From Stentor roeselii (taxonomy: Eukaryota > Ciliophora > Heterotrichea > Heterotrichida > Stentoridae), in the NCBI GenBank assembly GCA_006503475.1, contig RSEH01000244.1:1-64000 (forward strand): DNA of 64,000 bases. The letters run 5' to 3'. Below are positions 20,416 through 30,807 of the stretch, piece after piece. Below the pieces are notes generated by a model. The model was given only the letters and a program-made list of their open reading frames with translations, did no database searches and was not told the origin of the DNA. The position numbers were made by a program, and so were the translations under genes. How positions within the stretch are numbered: the first letter of the stretch is position 1; every line of letters begins with the position of its first letter.

Positions 20416-20637
20416 ATGATAAAACAAGAACTTGATGACCAGATACGTGAGATAAAGGACTTTGGAAGTGAAGTGGTTGTTAAGCTTTCTAAAAATGAGG
20501 CCTGGTTTCGAAGATGGAAAATTATTAACTCTGAGGATGATGGTTTGGAGAAAGGTTTATTTAGGCAAGCGATTTCTTTAGGGGTTTTGTTCTTATCAGT
20601 AATTTTGGAATTGTTAACACACGAAAAATGGTCTTAG
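20416..20637 (+). CDS. Doubtful small protein with C-terminal hydrophobic helix
   Basis: A 73-codon ATG-initiated frame (an open frame continues upstream to about 20329 without ATG). The N-terminal half is charged. A hydrophobic stretch, AISLGVLFLSVILELL, near the end could be a tail anchor. No family was recognised. Upstream DNA to 20050 holds other short protein-like stretches that I could not connect with a 15-nt intron. Confidence 0.3.
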   Translation: MIKQELDDQIREIKDFGSEVVVKLSKNEAWFRRWKIINSEDDGLEKGLFRQAISLGVLFLSVILELLTHEKWS

Positions 20638-21029
20638 CCTTTTAAGAAAGAGTTGAATAATGGACAAGATCAGAGATAGAATAAAGAAGTTGCTAGTTTT
20701 ATTCACATTTAGAATTATTAACCTTTTTTTTGTTTCTATGATATTTAATTCACTTTATTATATATGGAATTTTATTTTCCTTATGTGAAATAAATCAATA
20801 AGAATATCTCATATTCTCATTTTCTATTCCTTTACAATCTTATTTGTAAACCTTTAAACTAATCCAAAAGCCAAATCTAACATTCCTCTATCACAACTAA
20901 AACAATAAATAATTTTCCCCTTTTAAACTACTCCTCTTATCCACAAAAACATCTAAATCCTAAAATTTCCCTAAAACCCGATCAATCCCTCTCCATAAAA
21001 AATCCCAAATTCTAGTTATCTACTAACTT
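20638..21029. other. Intergenic, no gene seen
   Basis: AT-rich sequence between the doubtful small gene and the end of Rab7. A 30-codon ORF from 20661 has no support. Confidence 0.5.
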
Positions 21030-21656
21030 TCAGCAGCATTTCCCTCCATCCGTCTTTTTCTTGTTATTCTTCAAGTCAATATTGGGTTTAAAATCCTCTT
21101 CTTCCTTCACCTGCGAAAGTGCTTTTTTCGCAATAGCCTGAAAAGCTTCTTCAACATTGACAGCTTCCTTGGCCGAGGTTTCAAAGAACGGGATGTCGCC
21201 ACTGCTCTTGCACCAGCCTTGGGCCTTTGCTGCAGGAACTTTGCGTTCAGGTTCTTTATCGAGTTTGTTTCCAAGAACGACAAACGGGAAGTTGTCTGGG
21301 TCTTTCGGGTTGGACTGGTTCAGGAATTCTTCCTTCCACGAGTTGAGAGACTCGAAGGTCTTCACTGCTGTTATGTCGTAGACCATCACGCAACAGTCAG
21401 CTCCTCGGTAAAAAGCTACTCCGAGTGACTGGAACCTTTCTTGTCCGGCAGTGTCCCAGATCTGCAAAGTAACTAGTTTATCGTCGATTGTGACTTCCTT
21501 AGTCAAGAAATCAGCTCCAATGGTAGCTTTGTATTGTTGACTGAATCTCTTGTTGACATACTGGTTCATAAGAGAAGTCTTTCCAACCCTATCTAGAACT
21601 TACGCAGAATCACCAAGGATGATCACTTTGAGCAAATGTTTTCTGCCTGTTGACAT
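21030..21656 (-). CDS. rab7: Rab7 small GTPase
   Basis: Late endosome/phagosome/lysosome traffic GTPase, 203 residues. One 15-nt intron at 21589-21603 (GTAAGTTCTAGATAG) splits the P-loop codons. Splicing gives [16 protein letters not shown]. The remainder is classic Rab7: [13 protein letters not shown] effector region, [20 protein letters not shown] switch II, GNKLD and ETSAKEA base-binding motifs. It ends GGKCC, a dicysteine prenylation site. TATAAAT sits just before the start ATG. The family call is very firm. Confidence 0.96.
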
Positions 21657-21688
21657 ATTTATACCAGATGAGTGGAAACTTAGAAGAA

Positions 21689-22564
21689 TTACAAAATGGC
21701 TTGAAACTCGTCTTCAGAGAAGCACTTTGAAGGTCTAGGCTGATTAGTTTTAAACATGATTCGAGTCATCAGCCCAAGAGGAATGATTTGGCCGACCAAA
21801 TAATAAGCGAAATAAACAACGACACTATTTGAACCTTACCTCAACGTCTCATCAACGCCAAACAGAAAAAAGCTGAGAACAAAAGAAAGCCAAAAACAAA
21901 CAATAATATGGCAAAAAGCGTAACAATAAGCTCTCAGATTCGAGTTGATTTCATTTGCCAAGGTCGGGTTTAACTGCTGCTTCACTCTTCGGTGCACTTC
22001 GATTATCAGCGAAACGATTAAAGTCAGAGAAACCATTGAAAATACTAATGTCAGAAGTAGTATTAATTGAAGAGCACTTCCTTCAAACATCCATGACGCG
22101 TCTCCGATGCAGGCGATGATGAATCTGCTGAAAAAATCAACGGATATGTAAACTATTAGAATAATTCTTGTGTTTTTCAGGGATTTCAGCTTTTCTTCGA
22201 AGGTTAAATCGATTTTTAGGTTTAAGTAAATGTCTTGAAGTAAGTAAGCGATTCGGCAAATTATCAAGGAGAACAAAGAACATGGAGAATAAATGAGAAT
22301 TAATTGAAGGGCTTTTGGATAGTTGATGTAACTACTCAGTAAGTGTAAGATTGATACTGTTTAGTGCTTACCAATGCAGATTCCTGACATGCAAAGAGAG
22401 ATAAATGACACTATTGATGAGTTTGGGCTTGCTTTACCGAAGGAGAGTTTTAAGACTTTGTATAATGAATATGATAGAAGCAATGCGAAAATCAATATCA
22501 AAATTATTCGGCAGATTGTGAAGGGCAGAGATTTTGAAGTGTGCATTGATATTGGGTTATCCAT
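21689..22564 (-). CDS. Seven-TM THH1/TOM1/TOM3-like protein, copy A
   Basis: A 281-residue protein with about seven hydrophobic helices. Two 15-nt introns (22357-22371 GTAAGCACTAAACAG, phase 1; 21825-21839 GTAAGGTTCAAATAG, phase 2) join three exons into one frame. The last helix with YYLVGQIIPLGLMTRIMF matches the family's final 'YYxxxEIxP' region, and the first helix follows a short N-terminus. Plant TOM1/TOM3 relatives are vacuolar-type membrane proteins with GPCR-like topology; the function in ciliates is unknown. The neighbour at 22814-23692 has both introns at matching positions and phases, so the two are a tandem duplicate. A downstream Met at residue 7 is an alternative start. Confidence 0.7.
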
Positions 22565-22813
22565 ATAAATTAACTTTATACTATAAAAATCAACACTTAA
22601 GTGGAGAATGATAATCTCTCCCAAGAATTCTTATCACTAAGAATAAGAAAGAAGCTTCAATTTTATAATGATTCATTTTTGACTTTATCCTAACTATTGT
22701 AATTTTAATCTGGTTTAGATTGCATATAAGAGATTTTATGATAAAAATAATCTTAATTAGATTTTATTAATTCTTATATATCTATTAGTGATCCTGCTGA
22801 AAATCCGAACATA

Positions 22814-23692
22814 CTAAACACGGTTCATTTCATCATTTGACTTAAATAAAAAACTGATCGACTCTTGATTCCTCTCTTTTTTGAATTTCCAGCAATAATA
22901 CAACATCAACGACATGGGGAAAATCAATCCTGTGATATTAACAAAAAGATAAAAAATCGCTCTAATTAAATCTTACTTCAAATAATCCTGAAAGTCCTTC
23001 CAAACAATATTCACAACAATAGTCATGATCAAACTCACAAAAATCGACAATGGAAACAATGAAAATTTTTTCATATTACTAACAATTTCCTCTCCAAATT
23101 CATTAATCAACACTTTTTTCACCTTATAAATAATGACCACAATCATGACAGTGAAAAAGCACATATTGAGTGTAGTATAAATATAATTAATCAAATAATA
23201 AGTTTTATCATAGTCATCATCAATCATTACATCCTGCTCAACAAGAAAAAAAATCAATACAAAAGGCTGACTAAAGTAATAAAAATACGACAAAATTTTA
23301 AACCTCTTCAAAATTTTCGAATGGTTCTGCCTCTGCGAAGGTATTCCCAAGAAAATATCAAAAAGCAAGTAGTTCATCCTAACAATCTGCGCACATAAAG
23401 CACTCCAAAAAACAATTGCAATTAAATGAAACACAAGCCAATCTTCTGAAAAAATACCCTTCAAGATATAAGGAACAACCGCTGCTTAGGTGTTACAAGC
23501 AGATGTAATAGAGTTAACAAACAACAAAAACCTCTTGACTTTCAAGTCATCATTCACGAAATTCCTAAAAAAACTGCAGCAGAACCTGAAGAAAGAAAGA
23601 ACTGCAATAGTGGCATAAGAACAACAAACCAAAGTAGCCGCTGTGAGAAAGTACTGATCTCTAGTTGAGTACTTTAGTATCTGATTTTCCAT
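22814..23692 (-). CDS. Seven-TM THH1/TOM1/TOM3-like protein, copy B
   Basis: A 282-residue relative of the adjacent copy A. The introns lie at 23482-23496 (GTAACACCTAAGCAG, phase 1) and 22962-22976 (GTAAGATTTAATTAG, phase 2), in the same places as in copy A. Aligned landmarks are CAQIVRMNYLLFDIFLG against LIICRIAYLLQDIYL, and NITGLIFPMSLMLYY against YYLVGQIIPLGLMTR. Sequence identity is low, so the duplication is old. The tail is charged and lies inside the cell if topology follows the family. Confidence 0.7.
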
Positions 23693-23736
23693 TTACAAGC
23701 CTCACATCTAATTTTCTTGTGAAAATATCTAAAAGA

Positions 23737-24987
23737 TTAATTATCAACCCGGCCTAACTTCTGCAAATATTTTATCACAGGCTCCGCTTTTGCCTTCTTC
23801 AAAATAATCAAAGTGCCGTTCGGATGATGCCACAAATAAGCATCACATTCATTCGCCTTGCTGAGGGTGTCTCGAAAGACCTTGACATCAGCGAAGTCTT
23901 CAATTAAAATTCCATCAAACTCAGAAATCCGGTTTCTTTCTTTTTCCCAAAGATGAAGCTGGTCCTCCACATTGACAGGAAAATTATTTGAATGATTTTT
24001 CAAGAATTCAATGATTTGACTTGCTTGAAGCCCGTCCTTCAGTGCTTTGGAGACACTATCGCGAGTGATGATTCCAACAACGAGTCCAGGTAGGCGATAT
24101 TCCATTTTCAAGAAGTAACTGAGAAGGACGATGTGAAGGTCGAGTTCAGTATTCGCGTAGATCCTGAAGTTTGTTTCAATCGTCAAGAACTTCTCAGTTG
24201 TCGGGACTGGTCTTGGCGAGTCTGTTAAAAGGCCGATCATGGTTTTAGGAACGTAATATCGCTTTGACTTCGAGTTATAACGATAAAGTAAACCAATTTC
24301 CACTAAAATCTCAATCAAACCTTTATCTGCATCTTTTTTCGAGTAGTCTTTTCCTACTTCCGCTATTGACAAGTTGTATAAAAAAGTCACTGTTTTCACT
24401 TTGTCTGTAGAATAAGCCAGAATCGACTTCAACAAGATCTCAATTTGTTGTTGCTGGGTTTTCAGTAAAAAACGGAAACATTGACTTGTTTTTTGAGAAC
24501 CTTGCGATGACTGACTAATAAGCCCTGCGTATTTCAACAAGTTAAACACCCCAAAAGTCACACTTTCTTGAATGCCAATTAAATAATCAATCATTCGCTT
24601 CCAGTGCTGTTGAGTCGTTGTTGCAATAGTCTCTAAAGTCGGCTTGCGACTGTCAGGCCTTGTCTTCGTTCTCAACATGCAGGGAGGAGCCGCGCAAAGC
24701 ATCGACTTGAGCTGTGACTGAACTTCTGTATTAGTCCTAACAGTATTCCCCTCAAACACAAACAAGCCAAAACTTTTCAATTCTTCTAAAATTTCTTCAG
24801 CTTCTACTTGACTTGAAACGAAACTTTGAGTGTTTTTTTCTTCCAATTTGTCAAGAAACTGAAAAATCATCAAAAAATGCTGAGCTTTCTGTGAAATGTG
24901 TCGAAAAACTCCGAGAACTACAGCACCTGAAGAATAAGCAGAAACTAGTTCTTTGTATTCTGTGAACGCCTTGACAAGCAGAGACAT
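23737..24987 (-). CDS. GTF2H4: TFIIH core subunit p52 (Tfb2/GTF2H4)
   Basis: Structural subunit of the general transcription and nucleotide-excision repair factor TFIIH; it binds and stimulates the XPB helicase. The protein has 416 residues (human 462). The diagnostic segment is MEYRLPGLVVGIITRDSV, followed by ALKDGLQASQIIEFLKNHS, matching the conserved Tfb2 region before the XPB/p8-binding C-terminus. The N-terminal winged-helix-rich part is diverged. The gene lies 14 bp downstream of the glycoprotein gene on the same strand. Confidence 0.9.
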   Translation of the reverse strand: MSLLVKAFTEYKELVSAYSSGAVVLGVFRHISQKAQHFLMIFQFLDKLEEKNTQSFVSSQVEAEEILEELKSFGLFVFEGNTVRTNTEVQSQLKSMLCAAPPCMLRTKTRPDSRKPTLETIATTTQQHWKRMIDYLIGIQESVTFGVFNLLKYAGLISQSSQGSQKTSQCFRFLLKTQQQQIEILLKSILAYSTDKVKTVTFLYNLSIAEVGKDYSKKDADKGLIEILVEIGLLYRYNSKSKRYYVPKTMIGLLTDSPRPVPTTEKFLTIETNFRIYANTELDLHIVLLSYFLKMEYRLPGLVVGIITRDSVSKALKDGLQASQIIEFLKNHSNNFPVNVEDQLHLWEKERNRISEFDGILIEDFADVKVFRDTLSKANECDAYLWHHPNGTLIILKKAKAEPVIKYLQKLGRVDN

Positions 24988-25001
24988 TTTTAGATAACTA
25001 A

Positions 25002-28000
25002 TTAGGAGGTGAAGTGGTTTATGGCAAAGAACTGCATCGTGTTTCGGTAAATCACTGAAGATTGACTTTGGGTTTCATCAAGATTTAGGTCTTTTAATAG
25101 TTTTTTTCTCTTCCAGAAGTATTTGTAACTGACGAAGCCGATGACTATCAAGGCGAGGGAGACCCCGATGATTATTAAAGCGATTTTCCAGGTCGCTATT
25201 TTAGTTGACACTGAAGAACTTGAAACTTTAAGGGCTCCTCTATCTACGTGGTATTTCGTGATTTTGTATTGAATGTCTCCTGAGGTTATGTTTAGAAAGT
25301 ATTTAAATGGACTACCTCCCCATATTTTTTGGACTTTTTCATACTCGGAAGAGGAATATTTCGGAAATATCAATGAAGGGATTTTTATCGTATAACCAAG
25401 AATTACTCCGAGAGTTGTATCAGCCACGAAAAACATGGAAGAATTGATGAAGTAGGCATTTGAGTAATAGTTTCCTGTTTGGGTGTAGTTTGAAATTAAG
25501 ATATCTCTGAGGACTGATGATGCAGGGTCTATTTTTGTATTAATTATTCTCATCACATATGCGGAAGATGACTCGATTGGCAATGCGAAAAAAATGGGAT
25601 TATAATAATTGTCACAATTTATATATCCACTTCTTGCTTTGTAGTTTTTCGAGGCATTGTTGTATGGATTAAACATTGCTAGATACTCGAAGTTTTTGTT
25701 GTACTTTCCGAAGGTCATCACACTTGTATCTAAACAGCCAACGAATAAAACTTTTCCACAAACCCCGATGGACTTGACGGGTTGAGAAATTTTGTGATTG
25801 TAGACTTTATTGAAAACATCATTACTGTAATTTAGGACTCTTAGACCGAAGTAAGAGTCAACCAGATAAAGTTCGAGGTAGCCTAGATAGTTGTAATAAC
25901 CATCTGCGCCTTCACATAAAAACTTTGATAAATTCATTGTGTAAAAATTGATTGTGTAGTTTTTTATTAACTCCACACTTGTATTGTTCCAGTGGCCGAA
26001 TACTACTTGGACATGATTGTTTGTTCTGTTTGTTTCCTCTACTAAAATTAATACAAAATTTTGATTATCTGAGGTCACTGCTCGAATTGAACCTACTATA
26101 AACTCAGGGTTTCTTGCATCTTTATAGATATATCTGTGAGGAGGAGTTGAGCTAAAACTGATGATGCCAACAGAAGGTTTTCTTATTTGATGATCGTCTT
26201 CAGTTATATATGTTATACAGCTTAGTGCAAATAAAACTTGCTCCTCAGTTCTGGCAACTGTTTCAATTATCGGACAAGTTGAGTTAAAATTATCAATTGC
26301 TGAAAAATTCGAAGTCCTATTCCCAGTAGTGTAATCATAAAGAAAAATGATTCCTGATTGAGCGCTGATTATAACATATGTTGAGTTTTTTATCATACTC
26401 ATTGAGTAAATCTTATTTTTAGTGCTGAATGTATAGCTTAGAATTATTGAATCTTCCAATTTTACAGGTGCTAACTTGCTTGAGCGATTATATAACCTGT
26501 TGTTTATGCTCAACGTTAATTGTAAGTCACTTCCTTGGGCATATTCCCTTAGAGGAAATGTGTCTTCTGTTGAATAAGCGATACTATCCACAATGTATTG
26601 AGACTCACTCATAAAGATTTTCATTCCATAAGTAAAAAAAACCACATTGAAAGAAATATTTACAGAAGAATTATAGTTTGAGCAATTTACTTCTAAATTT
26701 GTGGTAAAATTATAGTTGTCGGAGGTAGTCAGTGCTTTGAAATCTACACTGAATGGGGTAGAATTTTCACATTCGGAATTCATGTTTGGACAGTCTAGGA
26801 AGTATAAAATTGCATTATTTTCATAAGACATTGCAACTAAACTTCCACTTTTATTGGGTATATCGAAATAGCTAAAACCAATCAAAGATCCTGGTTTTCT
26901 AAATGAATAAAATACTGCCCTACTTAAAAGAGGTTCAGAGGAGTTAAGAACAATGACTTCATCATTATAAATTCCTAAAAGAGAGTTGTTTAAAATCCAG
27001 GTATTTTTGAAACCTATGTCGAATTTAAATATTATTTGATTCAATAAAGAGTCATAAACTATTGTTTCTGTTTCATGATAAAAGAAACAACTTGAAGGGG
27101 TGACATTAAAAGAAAGGAATTCAGATACAGTTACCTGAGAAATGCAATAAGGAAAGGAGAATATTGAAATTGTTTCTAAGTTATATACCTGAATAGTCGT
27201 TTTGTTATCTAAGCTACTGAATTGCATGTAAAGAAGATTTGCTAAATTCTCTGTGTTTCTAGATACTGCTTTAACATTTGATACAGGGTCTGAATTGATA
27301 AAGGTTTTATATTGTGAAACTTCGTATTCCTGAGTTATATTGTTGAAAACATAGAGTTGAATAAAAGTTGTATTGCTAAGTATCAAATAAATTGAAACTG
27401 CATCAAAAAATTCAACATTTTTGCAGGTTTCTAACGATAATGTTTTTATTTTTCCTGTAGGATAAGGATAAAATAAAATTTTCGATTTTTGATTATATAG
27501 GAAAATAAGTGCACTCTGACTGCTAGATATGCTGACTACTCTTACATTAGTAACATTTGAAACAGCTAGAAAAATTTTACTTCTATCTTTTATATTTGTC
27601 AGTTCAACGCATAGATTTTTTATATTTATCACAAAAATATCTAGGAGATATGCTTTGATCGAATCATTTCCAAGTTTAACATTCATAAATACATCTAAAC
27701 TCTGTTTATAAGTACTTGTTATATTCAAAGTTTCATTATTAAATGTCAAGTTTTTACTCCCTACAATACAAGTTTTATTCCATCCAGCCACTGAATATGT
27801 TGGAAGAGAAAAATTCGAAATATATTGATTCAAGTAAAATTTTTGTATTTCAAAACTCTTGTCTTCTTGAACTTTCTGAATATTATAAAACGAATCATTC
27901 AAAATATTGATTGAAAAATTCTTTATTCCATAAATCGAAGAATCTTTAGAATGTGCCTCTGTTGAAGTCACTGTACAATTAAAGTTGGAACTAGCATCTG

Positions 28001-29273
28001 CATGAAATTCGATCACAGGGATGTGAGCGTCTATCGTGGTTAAAGTAGCAGAACCATTATTTATTTTAAGCAGTAATGGTTGGCCATTTCCTTGAAAAAT
28101 TGCCCAGAAAGTATTTTTGGTAGTGATACGATTAAAATTGAAAGGTGTGTTGAAAAGAATCGATTGAGGGTAGTCTAAGTGAGCGATAGCCAAGCTAGGA
28201 GCAGAATCAACATCAGTTAATAAATAAAAAAACTTATTCGATTCAAAAAATCCTGCAACATCACTTAAAGAATTATTGATAAACATAATTTCGCTCATAG
28301 TTTCAAGATCTACAAGCAAGATTCCTTTTTTAGTATAAATAAATAACTGATCTTGATATTCACCATTATAAGTATATGGATAGATATATTCTGGGTCTAT
28401 GTATTCTTTTATGTCGAGAGAAAATGTCTCAGTGAATTTATCGTTTATAAGTTGATATAAAATGATAAATTTACTTTTATCTAATACAACCATTGTTATA
28501 TTCACTGGGTATTGAACTAGAAATGCTGATATTGGATTTATTTCTAATGATTTAATGTTTGCTTCTGAGTAAATAAAAGAAATATTTTGAGTTATCGTCG
28601 GCATCTTTGTATTGGTGCAGTTCACTATGAACAAATGGTTGCCATAACCATCATTAGCTGAAATAATCACGAAATTTGTACGAAAGTTATAATAAAGTTG
28701 AATAGATTCAAGTTGAGATAAACTTTCTAGTTTAACTTCACAAACATCTAAATTTTCACTATTTTCATAGTCAACAATAAAGAATTTGTTTTCATTATAA
28801 GATTTAGAAGCGATAAATACAAAAAATTCGTTATCTGATGTTATAAAAGGCTGCACTCCTGAGATATTTGTGATACTTTCCTTTAAAAAGAAATTATAAG
28901 ACCAGTAGACACTCATTGAAACTGTATGTGTATCTGTATCAACTTTTATACAAACAACACTTGTATTAGTGAAATAAAATCCAATTCCATACCCATCAAA
29001 CCATCTTGTCGACATTTGGATTGCTTCTATAATTACTTCTCCTAAGGAGCTGTCCAAATCCAGTGATTTAGTAGTCAGAATGGCGTTCTTATAACTGAGG
29101 GTCGCACTATTTTCACCTGGTGGGCTGCACTTTACAGAATAGTCAAGGGTAGAGCCTTGAATTATGCTTGGAAGTTGATAGCTAATTGAAGAATTTTGGT
29201 TGAGATTAATCAAAAGTGTTTCCTCTGATGATGTCTTCTCTAATAAAGTTAAGATCATGAAAAAAGTTACCAT
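25002..29273 (-). CDS. Giant type I surface glycoprotein of unknown family
   Basis: A 1423-residue protein. A hydrophobic N-terminus (VTFFMILTLLEK) looks like a signal peptide. About 1340 lumenal residues are rich in Asn, Ser, Thr, Tyr and beta-prone segments, with dozens of N-x-S/T sequons. One transmembrane helix follows (about 1362-1385, KIALIIIGVSLALIVIGFV), then a cytoplasmic tail of about 36 residues starting KRKK. Repeated short beta-like stretches could be propeller blades, but no repeat unit is clear by eye. Cysteines are sparse. It resembles ciliate surface or pellicle proteins in layout only. Confidence 0.75.
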   Translation of the reverse strand: MVTFFMILTLLEKTSSEETLLINLNQNSSISYQLPSIIQGSTLDYSVKCSPPGENSATLSYKNAILTTKSLDLDSSLGEVIIEAIQMSTRWFDGYGIGFYFTNTSVVCIKVDTDTHTVSMSVYWSYNFFLKESITNISGVQPFITSDNEFFVFIASKSYNENKFFIVDYENSENLDVCEVKLESLSQLESIQLYYNFRTNFVIISANDGYGNHLFIVNCTNTKMPTITQNISFIYSEANIKSLEINPISAFLVQYPVNITMVVLDKSKFIILYQLINDKFTETFSLDIKEYIDPEYIYPYTYNGEYQDQLFIYTKKGILLVDLETMSEIMFINNSLSDVAGFFESNKFFYLLTDVDSAPSLAIAHLDYPQSILFNTPFNFNRITTKNTFWAIFQGNGQPLLLKINNGSATLTTIDAHIPVIEFHADASSNFNCTVTSTEAHSKDSSIYGIKNFSINILNDSFYNIQKVQEDKSFEIQKFYLNQYISNFSLPTYSVAGWNKTCIVGSKNLTFNNETLNITSTYKQSLDVFMNVKLGNDSIKAYLLDIFVINIKNLCVELTNIKDRSKIFLAVSNVTNVRVVSISSSQSALIFLYNQKSKILFYPYPTGKIKTLSLETCKNVEFFDAVSIYLILSNTTFIQLYVFNNITQEYEVSQYKTFINSDPVSNVKAVSRNTENLANLLYMQFSSLDNKTTIQVYNLETISIFSFPYCISQVTVSEFLSFNVTPSSCFFYHETETIVYDSLLNQIIFKFDIGFKNTWILNNSLLGIYNDEVIVLNSSEPLLSRAVFYSFRKPGSLIGFSYFDIPNKSGSLVAMSYENNAILYFLDCPNMNSECENSTPFSVDFKALTTSDNYNFTTNLEVNCSNYNSSVNISFNVVFFTYGMKIFMSESQYIVDSIAYSTEDTFPLREYAQGSDLQLTLSINNRLYNRSSKLAPVKLEDSIILSYTFSTKNKIYSMSMIKNSTYVIISAQSGIIFLYDYTTGNRTSNFSAIDNFNSTCPIIETVARTEEQVLFALSCITYITEDDHQIRKPSVGIISFSSTPPHRYIYKDARNPEFIVGSIRAVTSDNQNFVLILVEETNRTNNHVQVVFGHWNNTSVELIKNYTINFYTMNLSKFLCEGADGYYNYLGYLELYLVDSYFGLRVLNYSNDVFNKVYNHKISQPVKSIGVCGKVLFVGCLDTSVMTFGKYNKNFEYLAMFNPYNNASKNYKARSGYINCDNYYNPIFFALPIESSSAYVMRIINTKIDPASSVLRDILISNYTQTGNYYSNAYFINSSMFFVADTTLGVILGYTIKIPSLIFPKYSSSEYEKVQKIWGGSPFKYFLNITSGDIQYKITKYHVDRGALKVSSSSVSTKIATWKIALIIIGVSLALIVIGFVSYKYFWKRKKLLKDLNLDETQSQSSVIYRNTMQFFAINHFTS

Positions 29274-30260
29274 AATATATAAACACTTAGACTAAATCTT
29301 ATTTATAATCAACCTACTTGAAAATTTTGTTCTATTCTCAAGGAAATAATTATTATCTTTATGATTATCAAAGAAAATTATATTTCGAAATGAAAACGCA
29401 AGAAATAAGAGTTCTTAATAATATCATTTACAGCAGAGACACTTGATTAAATCTCTTACTTTAACATTCTGATTTTAACGAAATTTATTCTTGTGAGAAA
29501 TACAATAAAGATTCTCTTCCTTAAAATAATTATACAATTTTCTGAAGTACAATAAAGTATTGAAAATACTTTGACAATATTTATCTAAAAAATATTAAAG
29601 CCCTTAATATTCCAGCTCTCCTTTTCAGATGTTTATACCCCAAATAAAACCTCCATCAAATTAATAAAAAAAGTTAATCCATATTAAAACTTTGATAATT
29701 CAACTATCTATGAGTCTAACAGAAATTAATTTAAAAGTTTGAATATAAAACTCAATACGAAATAACATACTGATCCACTTTCCTCTCTCGATTTTCTGAC
29801 TTAAGATTTCCATCTAGTTTCCTATCAAAATATTTAAACCCAATCATTAAAATCCCAGCTAAAATCATTAAATATTTAAAATCGCAATTCTTTATGAAAC
29901 TGAAGGGTTAGTAAAGTTAGAGATTATTTCAAAAACAAAAAAATTTTAAATCAATTATATTAGCAGTATTAATGGTAAGACTGTAATTATCAGATTTCTT
30001 CTTCAACAAGCCAAATTTTCTGAACTATGATGAAAAACTCGAGAAAAGAATCATAATCTCACAATACATCAACCTTTATCCAACTCAATTCATTTAATCA
30101 AAGTTTTAACTTACAATAACCAAAGTGAAAAATTCTTTTCCCCAAATAATTCAATTCCAGGACTTTCTAAAACTAAAGTAAATCTCATAAATATTCCCCA
30201 TCTAATCAAAAATCACTCTTCAATTAAAACATCCAGTTTCACTTTTAAATCAAACAAATA
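29274..30260. other. 1-kb AT-rich intergenic, no gene seen
   Basis: The largest gene-free stretch after position 5800. All frames are short. It separates two divergent genes, so promoter sequence of both should lie here, but only generic AT-rich runs are visible. Confidence 0.5.
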
Positions 30261-30791
30261 ATGAACAATGAAATGAAACAAAACTTTCAAACTCTTCTAA
30301 ACACCCTAGTCGAGGAAAAGCACCGAATTCGTTCAGAAATAACAAATTTGCACAAAGTAGCTGAAAACCGTGATTCCCAAATCAACCAGTTGATCCACCT
30401 TCTATCCGAGCTGAACACGGATCAAAAAATCAAGACAGAGCAAGAAAAACTATCTTTTCTTCTAACCCCAAAAGCAAATTCCATTAACCCAAACCCAGAA
30501 AAGCTGAAAAAGTGGAAAAGAACTATAAAAAAACACAGAAAATCCCTGGCAGCTTTAGCCCAACACATAAAAGACGAACTTGACGTCTTTCAAGTATGTT
30601 TTTTGGCTGACATCGAAACAATTCAATCAAAAATCCCTTCAAAGCCTTTGACAGTGAAGCTTTTTTCAGAGGTGACTCACGAGGACATAAACGAAGATCA
30701 AGAAGTCCTCGAATCAACCCCAGAAGAAATCGAGATAAGTCGAATCCATTTCGAAGGAATCCACAAAAAGCAGCGAAAAGTGAAAAAGTGA
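30261..30791 (+). CDS. Small coiled-coil protein
   Basis: A 176-residue protein. Residues about 1-65 form a helical coiled segment, the middle is basic (KLKKWKRTIKKHRKS), and the C-terminal third is acidic before a basic end (KKQRKVKK). No family was recognised. It terminates with TGA, one of the cases showing TGA is a true stop here. The stop codon is 16 bp from the convergent ankyrin gene. Confidence 0.65.
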   Translation: MNNEMKQNFQTLLNTLVEEKHRIRSEITNLHKVAENRDSQINQLIHLLSELNTDQKIKTEQEKLSFLLTPKANSINPNPEKLKKWKRTIKKHRKSLAALAQHIKDELDVFQVCFLADIETIQSKIPSKPLTVKLFSEVTHEDINEDQEVLESTPEEIEISRIHFEGIHKKQRKVKK

Positions 30792-30807
30792 CCCTTGATA
30801 TTAATCT

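Noticed and set aside
20661-20753. Short ORF beginning MDKIRDRIKK.
   Set aside because: Only 30 codons, no homologue recognised, lies in AT-rich 3' spacer.
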